Shown: positions 53,875 to 63,146, counted from the first letter of the stretch. The stretch is DNA of 64,000 nt from Phormidium sp. FACHB-1136 (GCF_014697375.1 NZ_JACJRS010000007.1:1-64000), one strand, 5' to 3'. Notes: generated by a model from the letters alone, not told the origin. Made by a program: numbers and translations.

Positions 53875-54891
53875 CTAGAAAAACCAACCGTAGCTATGTA
53901 GCCCCTTCCCGAGGATATTCACCCCTAGGTAGCACACCCAGACCACGGCAAACCCAGTAGCCGCCAGAATCGCAGGACGACGCCCCTGCCAGCCCTTGGT
54001 AATGCGAGCATGGAGGTAGGCCGCAAACACCAGCCAGGTGATCAGCGCCCAGGTTTCTTTGGGATCCCAGCTCCAGTAGGATCCCCAGGCTTCATTGGCC
54101 CACACCGCCCCGGCAATGATGCCGATGGTGATGAGGGGAAAGCCCAGGCCAATCATCCGGTAGCTGATGTTATCGAGGGTGTCGGCTAGGGTGAGGCGTT
54201 GGGGCGAAAGTTGGACAGTCTGGCGCGTCAGAACCGCAGGCTTTTCGATCACCGCCGTACCACCGCCGCCAAGGGTAAGTTCCCCAGCCGCGTCAGCGCT
54301 GGCTGGGACGGCCTGGGGCTGGTTGGCCCGTTGAACCTTAAGGTTGCGAAAACCGCCTGTGCCCACGGAACTGCCCTTGAGTTCCACGGCTTGGCCACGG
54401 GTGACGATCAAAAAGGCAATGGCCAGCAAAGACCCCACCAGCAGAGCCGCGTAGCTAATCAGCATGACGCTGACATGCATCATCAACCAGTTGGATTTGA
54501 GGGCGGGCACCAGCGGCTCGGCCCCCTGCATATGGTCGGGCAGGGAGAGGGCGGCAAAGGCGGTGATGGCCATGGCGATGGGGGCGGTGACGGCTCCCAC
54601 CAGACGGCTGCGGCTCATGCGCTCGGCCACCAGATGCATGGCGGTGATGCCCCAGGACAGGGCAAACAGCGACTCGTAGAGATTGCTCATCGGGAAGTAG
54701 CCGGCTTCAATCCAGCGGGCGATGAGCAGGGCCGCGATGGTGAGGTTGCCCACGGCCATCCCGGCGGTACCGAGGCTGGGGAGAAGGCTGGCCTTGGGAA
54801 AAGCGACGCCACACCAGTAGAGCAACATGGTGGCAAACAGCACCGCAAAGGAGGCGTTGTCTAGCCAGCCCTGGAGCGCAATCAAATCCAT
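53875..54891 (-). CDS. ccsA: System II cytochrome c synthase subunit CcsA (CcsB)
   Basis: 338 residues, a polytopic membrane protein. The heme-handling WWD motif is [19 protein letters not shown], followed by [14 protein letters not shown] and the end [14 protein letters not shown]. An earlier histidine-bearing segment ([14 protein letters not shown]) and [15 protein letters not shown] complete the heme ligand set. A low-complexity loop (about 180-225) is unique to this type. With Ccs1 it brings heme to the periplasmic/lumenal face and attaches it to apocytochromes c such as cytochrome f and c6. Ccs1 is not adjacent. Start ATG 54889-54891. Preceded by the DUF3352 gene on the same strand (54 bases). 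Confidence 0.95.
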   Translation of the reverse strand: MDLIALQGWLDNASFAVLFATMLLYWCGVAFPKASLLPSLGTAGMAVGNLTIAALLIARWIEAGYFPMSNLYESLFALSWGITAMHLVAERMSRSRLVGAVTAPIAMAITAFAALSLPDHMQGAEPLVPALKSNWLMMHVSVMLISYAALLVGSLLAIAFLIVTRGQAVELKGSSVGTGGFRNLKVQRANQPQAVPASADAAGELTLGGGGTAVIEKPAVLTRQTVQLSPQRLTLADTLDNISYRMIGLGFPLITIGIIAGAVWANEAWGSYWSWDPKETWALITWLVFAAYLHARITKGWQGRRPAILAATGFAVVWVCYLGVNILGKGLHSYGWFF

Positions 54892-54945
54892 AGCACACTA
54901 TCTTTAAAGAAGGGTCTGCTTCTATCCTAGCGAGTTTTGCCCACC

Positions 54946-56733
54946 TCACGGCGTTGCGGGGGTGGGTTCTGGGGCTGGGGCTGGTTTGGCCTCGGGGCTG
55001 GGCTCCGATTCCGGGGCGGCGGGGGCGGATCCCCCAGGGGCGGGGAGTGGCCCTGGGCGGTTTCCCCGTTGCAGGGTGGCCATGATGTCGTAGCGCACCT
55101 GGCGATCATTCAGCACCGTGGCGGTAACGCCAATACTTTCTAGGGCGGCGGCACTAATCAGCCCCTCGGTGGGCACGGGGGGCAGCAGCAGGCTGTCCTC
55201 AACCGCAATCATGTCCTTTAGATTGATGTAAAAGTGGCCATTGTTGGGCCGAGGAGCCCTGCCCGTTGCCGCTTGAAAAGCAGAGGATGAGGCCAGGGTT
55301 CGGTTAGGGCGGGGGACGATCAAATCTGTTACCCCCCGTCCGGCAGTTAAAAAGACCACATCGCCCTCTAGCCAGCCGTGGGCCAGGGTGAGGGACTCGA
55401 AGGGAGCCACCCACTGGGTCATGGCGACACCGTTCTGATCCACCGTCTCCACCTGAAAACGGTAACGGTCGGCCATGACCGCATCTAGACGCGCTAGGGC
55501 CGTGGTGGCGGCTTCTCGGTTGCTAGCTTTCACCATCATCACCAGGGCCGGGTTGGGCAGGGTTTGGGTGCCTTCCTCCGCGCCCCCTGGGGATGGGGGG
55601 GCCAGGATACCCAAGGTCATTTCCCCCCCCATCCAGGGCAGCAGGTCTTCCTCTAGCACTAGCCCAGTGGTGGATTGAAGGCTAAGGGCTATATCCTCAG
55701 GGCGAAGGGGAAAGGTGGCCGACAGTTGTTGCCCCGCCTTAAAATCTTCCCAAAACTGCTGGAAATTGCCCGTAGAGAGCATGATTAAGGTGCTGGCGGG
55801 CAGCCGTTGGGGCATTTGATCCGCCTGGTTGCTGGTGTCAAAGGCGAGCGGCCCCTGATCTAGCCAGCTAATGGCCTGGATGGCTAACCCCTGATTTTCC
55901 ACCAATACCGCCGCCACCAACGCCCTGGGGTTGCTGAGGGCACTCAGACGGTTGGCCGGAATCGGCGGGTCGGCGGTGTTGGCGAGGGTCTGCACCGCCG
56001 AGGGCATATCGACATAGAGGCGGGCCAGGGCGCGAGATTGTTCCACCTGCTCGAAGGCTTTGGTAAACCCAGGCCGCTCCACCACCGATTGATTGTCCCG
56101 AAAGGCATCAATGGATTGCCGCAGCAACGACACCTGGGCACTGACGAGGGCCAGGTTGGGGGTCAGCACCGCCCCGTAGATCGGTGCCCCCTCGGCCCCC
56201 TCAATCTGCTGGATAGACACCCCGCGATAGGGGTTTTCGCCAATGTCCTCGGCCTGTACCAAACGGTTGCCTAACCCCTGTTGCGCTTGCCCCACATTAC
56301 TAATCGGCAAAGCTACCACCACATTCGATCCCAACGCCCCCTCCGGGTCATTTAAGGGCGATACACCGGGCCGATCCGAGGGCAACACCGCCAGGGTAAT
56401 TTCGGAACCCACCCAAGGTTTAAGATCCGTCGCAAAATCCAGCCCCGCCTCCGTGAGCAGCCGATCCCGCCATTCCACCAGGGCTTGGTCGAACTGGGTC
56501 TGGGTTTCGGGGGTGCCAAATTGCCGCAGTCGTCGCCACTGGCCCTCATCGGTGGAGAGGGAGACCACCAGAACAGCATCGCTGGGGATGGCATTGGCCC
56601 CCGCTGGGAGCCCCTGAACCAGGCTACTGCGCCGCCCCATCGTCCAAAAGGCCAACGCTCCACCGCCCACCACCAGCGCCGCCCCAATCGCCACCACCAA
56701 CGACGGTTTCGCCTTCAACCTCTGAAACACCAT
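54946..56733 (-). CDS. DUF3352 domain protein
   Basis: 595 residues. An N-terminal anchor (about 12-31) is followed by a periplasmic part with the pattern IPSDAVLVVSLSTDEGQW, LDFATDLKPWVGSEITLAVL, and a second half repeating this layout (ALSLQSTTGLVLEEDLLPWM). This is typical of DUF3352, a family widespread in cyanobacteria. Two-fold internal repetition is visible. The C terminus is a Pro/Ala/Glu tail (KPAPAPEPTPATP). Function unknown, envelope-located. It lies 54 bases before ccsA on the same strand, so co-expression is possible, but no functional link is documented. Start ATG 56731-56733. Confidence 0.85.
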   Translation of the reverse strand: MVFQRLKAKPSLVVAIGAALVVGGGALAFWTMGRRSSLVQGLPAGANAIPSDAVLVVSLSTDEGQWRRLRQFGTPETQTQFDQALVEWRDRLLTEAGLDFATDLKPWVGSEITLAVLPSDRPGVSPLNDPEGALGSNVVVALPISNVGQAQQGLGNRLVQAEDIGENPYRGVSIQQIEGAEGAPIYGAVLTPNLALVSAQVSLLRQSIDAFRDNQSVVERPGFTKAFEQVEQSRALARLYVDMPSAVQTLANTADPPIPANRLSALSNPRALVAAVLVENQGLAIQAISWLDQGPLAFDTSNQADQMPQRLPASTLIMLSTGNFQQFWEDFKAGQQLSATFPLRPEDIALSLQSTTGLVLEEDLLPWMGGEMTLGILAPPSPGGAEEGTQTLPNPALVMMVKASNREAATTALARLDAVMADRYRFQVETVDQNGVAMTQWVAPFESLTLAHGWLEGDVVFLTAGRGVTDLIVPRPNRTLASSSAFQAATGRAPRPNNGHFYINLKDMIAVEDSLLLPPVPTEGLISAAALESIGVTATVLNDRQVRYDIMATLQRGNRPGPLPAPGGSAPAAPESEPSPEAKPAPAPEPTPATP

Positions 56734-56860
56734 AGTCCAGCCAGAACGGGATTTTGCCCTGCCACTCTAGCAAACAACGGCCAGGATGGCGCAATCAACG
56801 GAGATCGATGGGATGCGGATTTGGTATGGTGCGAGGAAACCGAGATCTTCAGGAACCGCG

Positions 56861-57649
56861 ATGGCCATCCCAATCCCCTTAACGCCCCTTTCTCCCTGGG
56901 CGGTCGGTGTACTTTTAAATACGGCCCTGCTGGGCATCGCTTGGGGTCTACCCAAAAAGCTGCTCACTCCGGCGGGATACCTCCATGCCTGGGGGTTGGG
57001 GGTGCTGGTCTGGGGGGCGCTGGGCTGGCGGGGCTATGCCGTGGTGATGATCTACTTCTTGCTGGGCTCGGCGGTGACGCGGGTAGGCATGGATCGCAAA
57101 CTGGCGGCGGGCATTGCCGAAGGACGGTCGGGGGTGCGGGGGCCAGAGAATGTCTGGGGATCGGCCCTGGTGGGTGCCCTCTGTGCCTTGGCGTTGGTCG
57201 GGCTGTCCCTGGGGTTTGCCACGGGAGAGGCTGACCCCTGGCCCCCGTTGTTGGCCCTCGCCTACGTCAGCAGCTTTAGTACCAAACTGGCCGACACCAC
57301 CGCTAGCGAAGTGGGCAAAGCCTACGGCAAACGTACTTTCTTAATCACGACCCTCCAGCCTGTGCCCCCCGGCACCGAGGGAGCCGTTAGCCTGGAGGGC
57401 ACTTTGGCGGGGTTGGTCGGTGCCCTGGCCATTGCTCTCACAGGCTGGGGCGTTGGGCTAATCCCGATCTGGGGCATGGGGGTATGCCTCGTCGCCGCCT
57501 TCATCGCCACCAATCTGGAAAGCGTCATTGGCGCAACCCTGCAATCCCAACTTCCTTGGCTCACCAACGAGGTCGTCAACATCATCAACACCGCTATCGG
57601 AGCCCTGCTGGCGCTGATGCTGGGCTACGGCTGGCTACAATGGGCCTAG
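56861..57649 (+). CDS. DUF92/TIGR00297 family protein, VTE6-like phytyl-phosphate kinase
   Basis: 262 residues from ATG 56861 (agga 7 bases upstream); an upstream frame extension is not family-like. Polytopic. Family motifs: GLPKKLLTPAGYLHAW, YFLLGSAVTRVGMDRK, TKLADTTASEVGKAYGKRT and EGAVSLEGTLAGLVGAL, then NLESVIGATLQSQLPWL. Plant and Synechocystis VTE6 phosphorylate phytyl phosphate to phytyl diphosphate in phytol salvage for tocopherol and chlorophyll metabolism. The match by motifs is good, but biochemical assignment is inferred. Divergent from the DUF3352 gene. Confidence 0.9.
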   Translation: MAIPIPLTPLSPWAVGVLLNTALLGIAWGLPKKLLTPAGYLHAWGLGVLVWGALGWRGYAVVMIYFLLGSAVTRVGMDRKLAAGIAEGRSGVRGPENVWGSALVGALCALALVGLSLGFATGEADPWPPLLALAYVSSFSTKLADTTASEVGKAYGKRTFLITTLQPVPPGTEGAVSLEGTLAGLVGALAIALTGWGVGLIPIWGMGVCLVAAFIATNLESVIGATLQSQLPWLTNEVVNIINTAIGALLALMLGYGWLQWA

Positions 57650-58060
57650 CCGTGGGGGCCAGAGACCTGGGGGAAAACCAGCCCCGGCGGACGATCTACC
57701 CCTTGTAAAGACTTTGATCCAAGGGTTTAGGAGGGGCTGCGTAAATCCACGAGCACTTTTTGCTTCCGTACCCCTTGTTCGTCCCCCCAAGAGGGCGAAA
57801 ATAAATAGAGGTTTCGCCTTTCTCAGGAAACTTTACTAAAAAAATATGTCTTTCGTCCGGATTGCCGATGAAGGTCAGTGAATTTTCGTAACCTAAAATT
57901 CCGTAGGTCTGCTGTCGTTGATTTGACCTTTCATCAGCGTTAATAGAAGTATAAGGTTCCTGACTAGTTTGTAATTGTTGTCCATGTTGTTCAGGGGACG
58001 TCTACCCTCAAAAGCGATCACAACCCATGGCCGCTGACTGGGGTGTAACGATAGAAATCT
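57650..58060. other. Long leader region before the 67-residue secreted peptide
   Basis: 411 bases. It becomes AT-rich after about 57800. No supported gene or known RNA. It probably carries the promoter and a long untranslated leader of the 58061 gene, and the end of the VTE6-like transcript. Confidence 0.4.
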
Positions 58061-58264
58061 ATGAAAAATGAAACTTCGACAGCTCGGTTTTTCCGTTCCT
58101 ACCGCCTTCTCACGGCCATTGGCATTCTATCACTAGGGGCGATGCTGACCTTCCAAGCCTTCGGTATTGAATCAGCGGCCAGCGCCAATAGCCGCGATGA
58201 GTTTCCAGGGCGGCGGCAGGGTGGTGGTACCCACTGGGTGCTACCCGCAGGCACCGATTACTAA
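58061..58264 (+). CDS. Small secreted peptide with PGRRQGGGTH motif
   Basis: 67 residues. Signal peptide: basic start, hydrophobic LLTAIGILSLGAMLTFQAF, with cleavage plausible near ASA. The short mature part carries DEFPGRRQGGGTHWVLPAG. The (F)PGRRxGGGTR/H motif is, from memory, the start of mature DUF928-type proteins encoded beside CHAT-protease genes in cyanobacteria. Here only the motif remains with nothing after it. It might be a stand-alone short form or a truncated relative. No CHAT or DUF928 gene is nearby. Start ATG 58061. Ended by a strong terminator at 58409-58440. Confidence 0.6.
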   Translation: MKNETSTARFFRSYRLLTAIGILSLGAMLTFQAFGIESAASANSRDEFPGRRQGGGTHWVLPAGTDY

Positions 58265-58408
58265 CGGAGCTATTGTCGTCAAAGCACTTCCTCTGGGCAA
58301 TTGGTCAGGATAGTGCCCTGTGGGTCAGGGGTTGTGGAGAAGCGAGGAGGGGGAAAGAGCCTAGCCCCTAACGGTATTCCTAAAGCCAACCACTAGAAAA
58401 AAGGGTAA

Positions 58409-58440
58409 ACGGTAGCAGATTTCGGTCTGCTGCCGTTTTT
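58409..58440 (+). terminator. Rho-independent terminator
   Basis: acggtagcaga (58409-58419) pairs with tctgctgccgt (58426-58436), 11 bp including one G-T. A T-run follows (58436-58440). It ends the 58061 transcript and, being near-symmetric, may also stop the converging 58463 gene. Confidence 0.88.
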
Positions 58441-58462
58441 ATCGTTGATCGCTTGTCCTAGA

Positions 58463-60985
58463 CTACAGACCGACGATTAACCCCCATAAGCTGGCACCAT
58501 AGACCAGGGTTGTTCCCTGCTGGCCCCAGCGTGAGAACCCCGCCTGACGGTGGAGTTTGGCGGACAAGCCGAGGGACAGCACTACCCCCAGCAACAGCGT
58601 CACCCCCTGGAGGAAGGCCACCACCGCCGGATCGGCCATCCAGAAGGGCCAGGGAAAATTAGCCAGCCCTACGGTTTCGCCCAGTACAGGCAGCACCCGT
58701 CCGCCTTCTAGCAAACCTAGCCGCAGGTAATGGGCCAGGTTTGCTGCCCAGACCAGGGGCAGATAGCCGTAGGCCAGTTTGACAAAGGATCGGTGAGCTA
58801 GACCAGGGTTGCGGAGTCGCCGCAGTTGATGGATCCCCGCTAGGATGAGGGGCAGACCAGCGGGGAGAGCCAACAGAAGCGCTGAGACCAAGCTATGTCC
58901 GGCGAGGGTATCCACGGGCAACGCCAGTCCCCATTGAGCCTGAATCTCCGGCAGTCGGTGCAGGTACACGGCTCCCAGTAGCAAAAACATCAGGGCCACT
59001 TCGTAGGATCGGGGCTGGTGAGTTGTCCAGAGTTCAATGCCGGGGGGGCGCAGGTTCAATTCCACCGAGCGATGGGGACAGGCTTTGAGGCAGGTCATAC
59101 ACAGCACGCAGTCGCGGTTGTCCTCAAGCTGGGCCGGGTGGGAATAGAGTGGACAACCGAGGGTTTCCTGACCTTCTCCCTTGGCGGGGCCGCCCTTGTA
59201 GCATTGGTAGGTGGTGCATTCCGCCGCACAAATGCCCTGCTGGGCGCGAAGTTCCGTCATCGAGAGCTTGGCAAAGAGGCCGTTCATGCCGCCGATGGGG
59301 CAGAGGTAGCGACACCAAAAGCGGCGTTCAAACAGGGCGGAGAAAATCATCGCTCCGGCGGTAATCAACAGCAGCAGACAGGCCGAAAGGTAGGCGGTGT
59401 CCTCCAAGTCCCAGACCTCTTCCCAAATCAAAATCAACGCAAAGAGACCAAACATAAACCAGCCGCCCCAGCGATCCGCCGCCTGCCGGGGCCAGCGTTT
59501 ACTCAAGTCTGGAAACCATTGCTGGGTAAGCATTTGGGTGACTTCACCGTAGATCATAAACGGGCACACCGAACACCACAGCCGCCCCACCAAGGGGAAG
59601 CCCAGCAAAATCAGCGGCCACCACCAGGCCCAAAATACCGTTAGGGCCACGTTGCTCTGTCGCGGCTGGGGACCCAGGAACAGGACACCCACCACCACCG
59701 CAAACAGGGTGAGGGTGAGGCCGTAGTTAATCCGGTCGGGCCACCAAGGGCTGCGCAAAAATCGCCGCAGGGCCGGGTAGCGGTTGAGCAGATTCAGCCG
59801 CAGCAGCCGTTTTCTGCCTTGGTTAGGCCAAATTAGTTCTTCGGTGATGGTGCCCCCAGACACCCGTTGGGCGGCGGATCGCTCCACTAAGCCCTGGAGT
59901 TCGCGCAGGTTGTTGGGGAAGTAGTAGGCTTGGAGCCGCCGCAGGGCTTCGGGGGCCAGGGTGAGCCGCGTGAGGCGACGACGGCGACACCACAGCGCCA
60001 GGTAGTAAGTCACCCAGTCGTCAATATCCGCCTTCCGCACCCGCAGGGGCGGCACTTTGATACGGTGGGTGACCAGGCTATCCAGTTCCGCCACCGCCTG
60101 TTCGGAAATCAAAATGATGCGGGCGCTGGAGGTCTGGATTGGCACCACTTCCCCCGACCGACTCACCGGCTGGTATTGCCCCGTTTGAATCAGCCGCACC
60201 ATAGCAACTTGCAGATCGGGGTCAAGTTCCCCCGGATTGTTGAGGACGAGGGTGCCTTCTCCCAATGCCGCCAACAGCCCCGGTTTGCCCCCGGAGCGAC
60301 CAAACAAATCGGCCCCGCTGGCCTGAAGTTGGCCACAGTTCACCTGTACCATGGGGGTGCGCCGCTGGCTGGATCCGTAGTGAATCAAGGCCGCGAGGTT
60401 GTCCTTTTCTAGGCCCGGTTCGCCAAAAATCAGCACGGGTTGATGATCCGCTGAGGCTTCTCGTAATTGGCCCCGCAGCCGATCCGCATAGCGACTGCGA
60501 CCAACGACGCCCCGTTTGGCCCGCGTCACCAGGTAGGGCCGCAAAATTGCCTGTCGCTCCTGCTCGTAGCTAAACTGGAAGGACAGTCGCCGCACCGCCT
60601 CCACCAGTTGCCGGGTAAAGGTTTGCAGAATGTCGGGATAGTCTTGCACTAGGCGCTGGAACTGATCCCGTTCCACAAACCAGAGGGTGCTGTCGGTGAG
60701 GGTCTGCACCGTTTGCTCCACGGGCTGATTCAGCAGCAGTGCCTCCAGGTTCAGCACCGATCCGGGCAAAAAGCTGATGCCCCCGATCCCAGTTTCTAGG
60801 GTTTCCAGCTTGCCCTGGCGCAGTAAATACAAGCCCTCCGGTGGCTGATCGGCCTCGACCACCAACCGCTGGGCGGGGAGGGTGATCACCGTGAGACAGC
60901 GGGCGATTTGGGCCAGGGTGTTGGGCGGCAGCAAGCCTAGGGGGGTTTGCTCCTGCAAAAAGGCAAGGCGGTCGGATACAGTCAT
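58463..60985 (-). CDS. Cyclic-nucleotide-type domain, degenerate sigma54-type AAA and NapH-like Fe-S membrane fusion
   Basis: 840 residues from ATG 60983-60985. A cNMP-binding fold (about 10-140: QPPEGLYLLRQGKLETLE, PGSVLNLEALLL) is followed by an AAA domain of the sigma-54-activator type (about 165-385). Walker A is reduced to GEPGLEKD and Walker B GTLFLDE to GTLVLNN, so it probably cannot hydrolyse ATP. No GAFTGA loop is present, but the C-terminal FPNNLRELQGLVERSA survives. From about 410 a polytopic NapH/CcoG-like part starts, with RLWCSVCPFMIYGE, RRFWCRYLCPIGGMNGLF, ICAAECTTYQC and the 4Fe-4S run DCVLCMTCLKACPHRSVELN, then four more helices. I infer a redox-sensing membrane regulator. 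No helix-turn-helix is visible. Confidence 0.88.
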   Translation of the reverse strand: MTVSDRLAFLQEQTPLGLLPPNTLAQIARCLTVITLPAQRLVVEADQPPEGLYLLRQGKLETLETGIGGISFLPGSVLNLEALLLNQPVEQTVQTLTDSTLWFVERDQFQRLVQDYPDILQTFTRQLVEAVRRLSFQFSYEQERQAILRPYLVTRAKRGVVGRSRYADRLRGQLREASADHQPVLIFGEPGLEKDNLAALIHYGSSQRRTPMVQVNCGQLQASGADLFGRSGGKPGLLAALGEGTLVLNNPGELDPDLQVAMVRLIQTGQYQPVSRSGEVVPIQTSSARIILISEQAVAELDSLVTHRIKVPPLRVRKADIDDWVTYYLALWCRRRRLTRLTLAPEALRRLQAYYFPNNLRELQGLVERSAAQRVSGGTITEELIWPNQGRKRLLRLNLLNRYPALRRFLRSPWWPDRINYGLTLTLFAVVVGVLFLGPQPRQSNVALTVFWAWWWPLILLGFPLVGRLWCSVCPFMIYGEVTQMLTQQWFPDLSKRWPRQAADRWGGWFMFGLFALILIWEEVWDLEDTAYLSACLLLLITAGAMIFSALFERRFWCRYLCPIGGMNGLFAKLSMTELRAQQGICAAECTTYQCYKGGPAKGEGQETLGCPLYSHPAQLEDNRDCVLCMTCLKACPHRSVELNLRPPGIELWTTHQPRSYEVALMFLLLGAVYLHRLPEIQAQWGLALPVDTLAGHSLVSALLLALPAGLPLILAGIHQLRRLRNPGLAHRSFVKLAYGYLPLVWAANLAHYLRLGLLEGGRVLPVLGETVGLANFPWPFWMADPAVVAFLQGVTLLLGVVLSLGLSAKLHRQAGFSRWGQQGTTLVYGASLWGLIVGL

Positions 60986-61024
60986 AACGGATATCACGCC
61001 ATCGAAACACCGGAGGTTAGCCCC

Positions 61025-61114
61025 ATGATGACCGGAAATGCGCTCTGGGTGCCGCTGGCATTACTCAGCTTAATTATTGCCGCCGCTGTGTATTTTCGTC
61101 GGGCCGAGTCCTAG
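61025..61114 (+). CDS. Single-helix small membrane protein, 29 aa
   Basis: ATG 61025 (or ATG 61028) gives MMTGNALWVPLALLSLIIAA and then AAVYFRRAES. The Shine-Dalgarno ggagg (61012-61016) is eight bases upstream, an excellent spacing. One hydrophobic helix is followed by a basic stop-transfer (FRRAES). It does not match PetN, PetG, PetL, PetM, PsaM, PsbT or the small Ndh subunits as I recall them. Its start lies 39 bases from the divergent start of the 58463 fusion gene. It could be a subunit of a membrane complex or a regulator of the neighbour. It is too short for automated calls. Confidence 0.55.
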   Translation: MMTGNALWVPLALLSLIIAAAVYFRRAES

Positions 61115-61130
61115 GGTTATTGTCCCAGCG

Positions 61131-61931
61131 TTACTCTTGGTAGAAGGTTTCTAGGCTGTCGCGATCTCCGGTGAAGCGCCAGTGCCAGGGTTCGAAGGCC
61201 ACCTGCTGAAAGTTGTTGCGGGGGAAGGATAGCTCGAAGCCGTAGCGATTGGCGTTGGCGTCCATCCAGCGGTAGGCGTTGGTGTCTTCAAAGGCTTGAT
61301 CGAGATGGGTGCTGGTTTGGTTCCCGTCGCCAACGTCGATGGCGTAGCCCGTATGGTGTTCGCTATAGCCGGGAGGAGCGCTGACTTCGGCGCGGGTTTG
61401 GGCATCCTGGCCACGGGCCGCCCGTACTCCAAAAAAGATCGCCTCCTGCTCGCTGTGGGAACGGAAGCCCGATAGGGGAATGATCTGTACGCCATCCCGC
61501 CGCGCCGCCCGCACCATGGCGTCAAACTGCTCGGCGGCACTGGTGCGCAGCCGAATGTCACGGTTTATGGCCAGAGACACGAGGTCGTCTTCCGGGGCTT
61601 CGTCATAGGCCCGATGACCGAGGAGGGTACGGCTGGTGGGGGTCAACTGAAGGGCACGATTGCGGGCGGCATTGGTGGCCACGCCCTCCGAGGCCATCCC
61701 CGACTGGGCGATCACACCTTGGATCGGTTGCACCTGGGGCTGGGCCTGCCACCCCCTTTGAGACCAAGCCGCCCAACTGCCCGCCACCAGAGCTAGAACA
61801 GCGGCCACGACCGCCAGCCCCACCCACCGAACCCACTTCGGCCAAGTTCCCGACGTGCCCCAACCCTGGGGACTGCGATACCCTAAAGGCTGGTCGCGGG
61901 TGGCTTCTGGGAGATCGTCCAAAGGTGACAT
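61131..61931 (-). CDS. D-alanyl-D-alanine carboxypeptidase, VanY/LdcB type
   Basis: 266 residues. An N-terminal anchor (about 33-57, VRWVGLAVVAAVLALVAG) precedes a linker and a peptidase M15 domain (about 110-266). The zinc motif is SEHHTGYAIDVGD, the LSGFRSHSEQEAIFFG segment precedes it, and the second zinc histidine with base glutamate is in FEPWHWRF. The enzyme trims peptidoglycan side chains outside the cytoplasmic membrane. Start ATG 61929-61931. The stop lies 16 bases from that of the small 61025 gene, which converges on it. Confidence 0.9.
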   Translation of the reverse strand: MSPLDDLPEATRDQPLGYRSPQGWGTSGTWPKWVRWVGLAVVAAVLALVAGSWAAWSQRGWQAQPQVQPIQGVIAQSGMASEGVATNAARNRALQLTPTSRTLLGHRAYDEAPEDDLVSLAINRDIRLRTSAAEQFDAMVRAARRDGVQIIPLSGFRSHSEQEAIFFGVRAARGQDAQTRAEVSAPPGYSEHHTGYAIDVGDGNQTSTHLDQAFEDTNAYRWMDANANRYGFELSFPRNNFQQVAFEPWHWRFTGDRDSLETFYQE

Positions 61932-62162
61932 AGGGATCGTGCAGAGTTCAATGCAGGTTTAACAAAAGTTGAAAGGTGCAGACGCAAGCATCAACGACGG
62001 GCCATCGCCTCATCATTATTACCCTTGAAATGGACGCCATGACAACCAGCCTTGATCACACCCAGCCCCCTCGGCCCCCTAGACAGCCCCCCTTGCTCCG
62101 CCCGCCCGTCTATGGGGCTAGCCATGTCTGGGCCAGCCATACCCTTCCGGGGAGAGGGTAAG

Positions 62163-63146
62163 ATGCCACCGTTTGGGGTTTTGCTACGGCTCTATCTCCC
62201 CATTGCGTCGGGGGTGCTGGCGGGGGTGGGGGTAGGCTACCTGTTCGCCCAACTCCAGAAAGGACAAGATCCCAGCCAACGGCTCTACCAGCAGGTTCCC
62301 TTGGCCTTGGGCAAGTTTTTATTTTGGGTGGGCATTCCCATCAGCATTGTGGGGTTTATGCGGCGGGCCGATCTGGGCGGAGCAGTCTACCTTGCGCCCG
62401 TGGTGGCCTGGGTGGCCATGCTGCTGGGCCTGGGGTTGAGCCGCCTGTGGATTACCCTGCGCGGCCACACCTGGCCCCGATCCACCCAGGGCAGTTTCTC
62501 CCTGGCCTCCATGCTGGGCAACACGGGCTATATCGGCTTTCCGGTGGTGTTGCTGCTGCCCCAATTAGGGGTGAGTGTCTTTAGTTGGGCGCTGTTCTAC
62601 GACGTTCTGGGGACGCTGCTAGGGGCCTATGGGCTAGGGGTGATTTTGGCCGCTAAATTCAGCGACCGTCCCCAGGCATTGTCTCGCCCAGCCTGGATCA
62701 ACGGGCTGTTTGAGGTGTTGCGAAACCCGATTATCCTGGCCTTTTTGGCAGGGCTAGCCTTGAAGCCTGTGCCCCTGTCCCCTCGCCTAGAAGCCCTGTC
62801 CTACGGCCTCTCCTGGAGTGTGGTGATGCTCTGTTTGCTGTTGATGGGGCTCCGCATTCAGCAGATTCGCACCTGGCGACACCTCTCACGGGCGGGGGCC
62901 TCGACGGTGATTAAACTGCTGTTATTGCCCTTGGTTGTGGGGCTAGGGCTCACCGCCATCGGCATTGATGGCCCACCCCGGTTGGTGATGGTGATCCAGT
63001 CTGGAATGCCCAGCGCCTTTGCCAACCTGGTACTAGCCGAAGCCTACAACCTCGACCGAGACCTCTCCGTCACCTGCGTGGGCCTCAGTTCCGTCGGCTT
63101 GCTCTTCACCTTGCCCCTTTGGCTATGGGGGTTTGCCCCCACCTAG
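62163..63146 (+). CDS. AEC-family transporter
   Basis: 327 residues from ATG 62163, with gagagggtaag directly upstream. An upstream frame to 62052 is Pro-rich and not family-like. Ten hydrophobic segments in two five-helix repeats: LLRLYLPIASGVLAGVGVGY, LASMLGNTGYIGFPVVLLLP, SWALFYDVLGTLLGAYGLG, NPIILAFLAGLALKP, MVIQSGMPSAFANLVLAEAY. The GNTGYIGFP and QSGMPSAFANLVLA motifs are typical of AEC permeases (auxin or malonate carrier-like). Substrate unknown. Preceded by 231 bases without a gene. Confidence 0.88.
   Translation: MPPFGVLLRLYLPIASGVLAGVGVGYLFAQLQKGQDPSQRLYQQVPLALGKFLFWVGIPISIVGFMRRADLGGAVYLAPVVAWVAMLLGLGLSRLWITLRGHTWPRSTQGSFSLASMLGNTGYIGFPVVLLLPQLGVSVFSWALFYDVLGTLLGAYGLGVILAAKFSDRPQALSRPAWINGLFEVLRNPIILAFLAGLALKPVPLSPRLEALSYGLSWSVVMLCLLLMGLRIQQIRTWRHLSRAGASTVIKLLLLPLVVGLGLTAIGIDGPPRLVMVIQSGMPSAFANLVLAEAYNLDRDLSVTCVGLSSVGLLFTLPLWLWGFAPT

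Noticed and set aside
61976-62161. 61-codon frame before the AEC transporter
   Set aside because: Pro-rich, no ribosome site; overlaps the upstream extension of the transporter frame.
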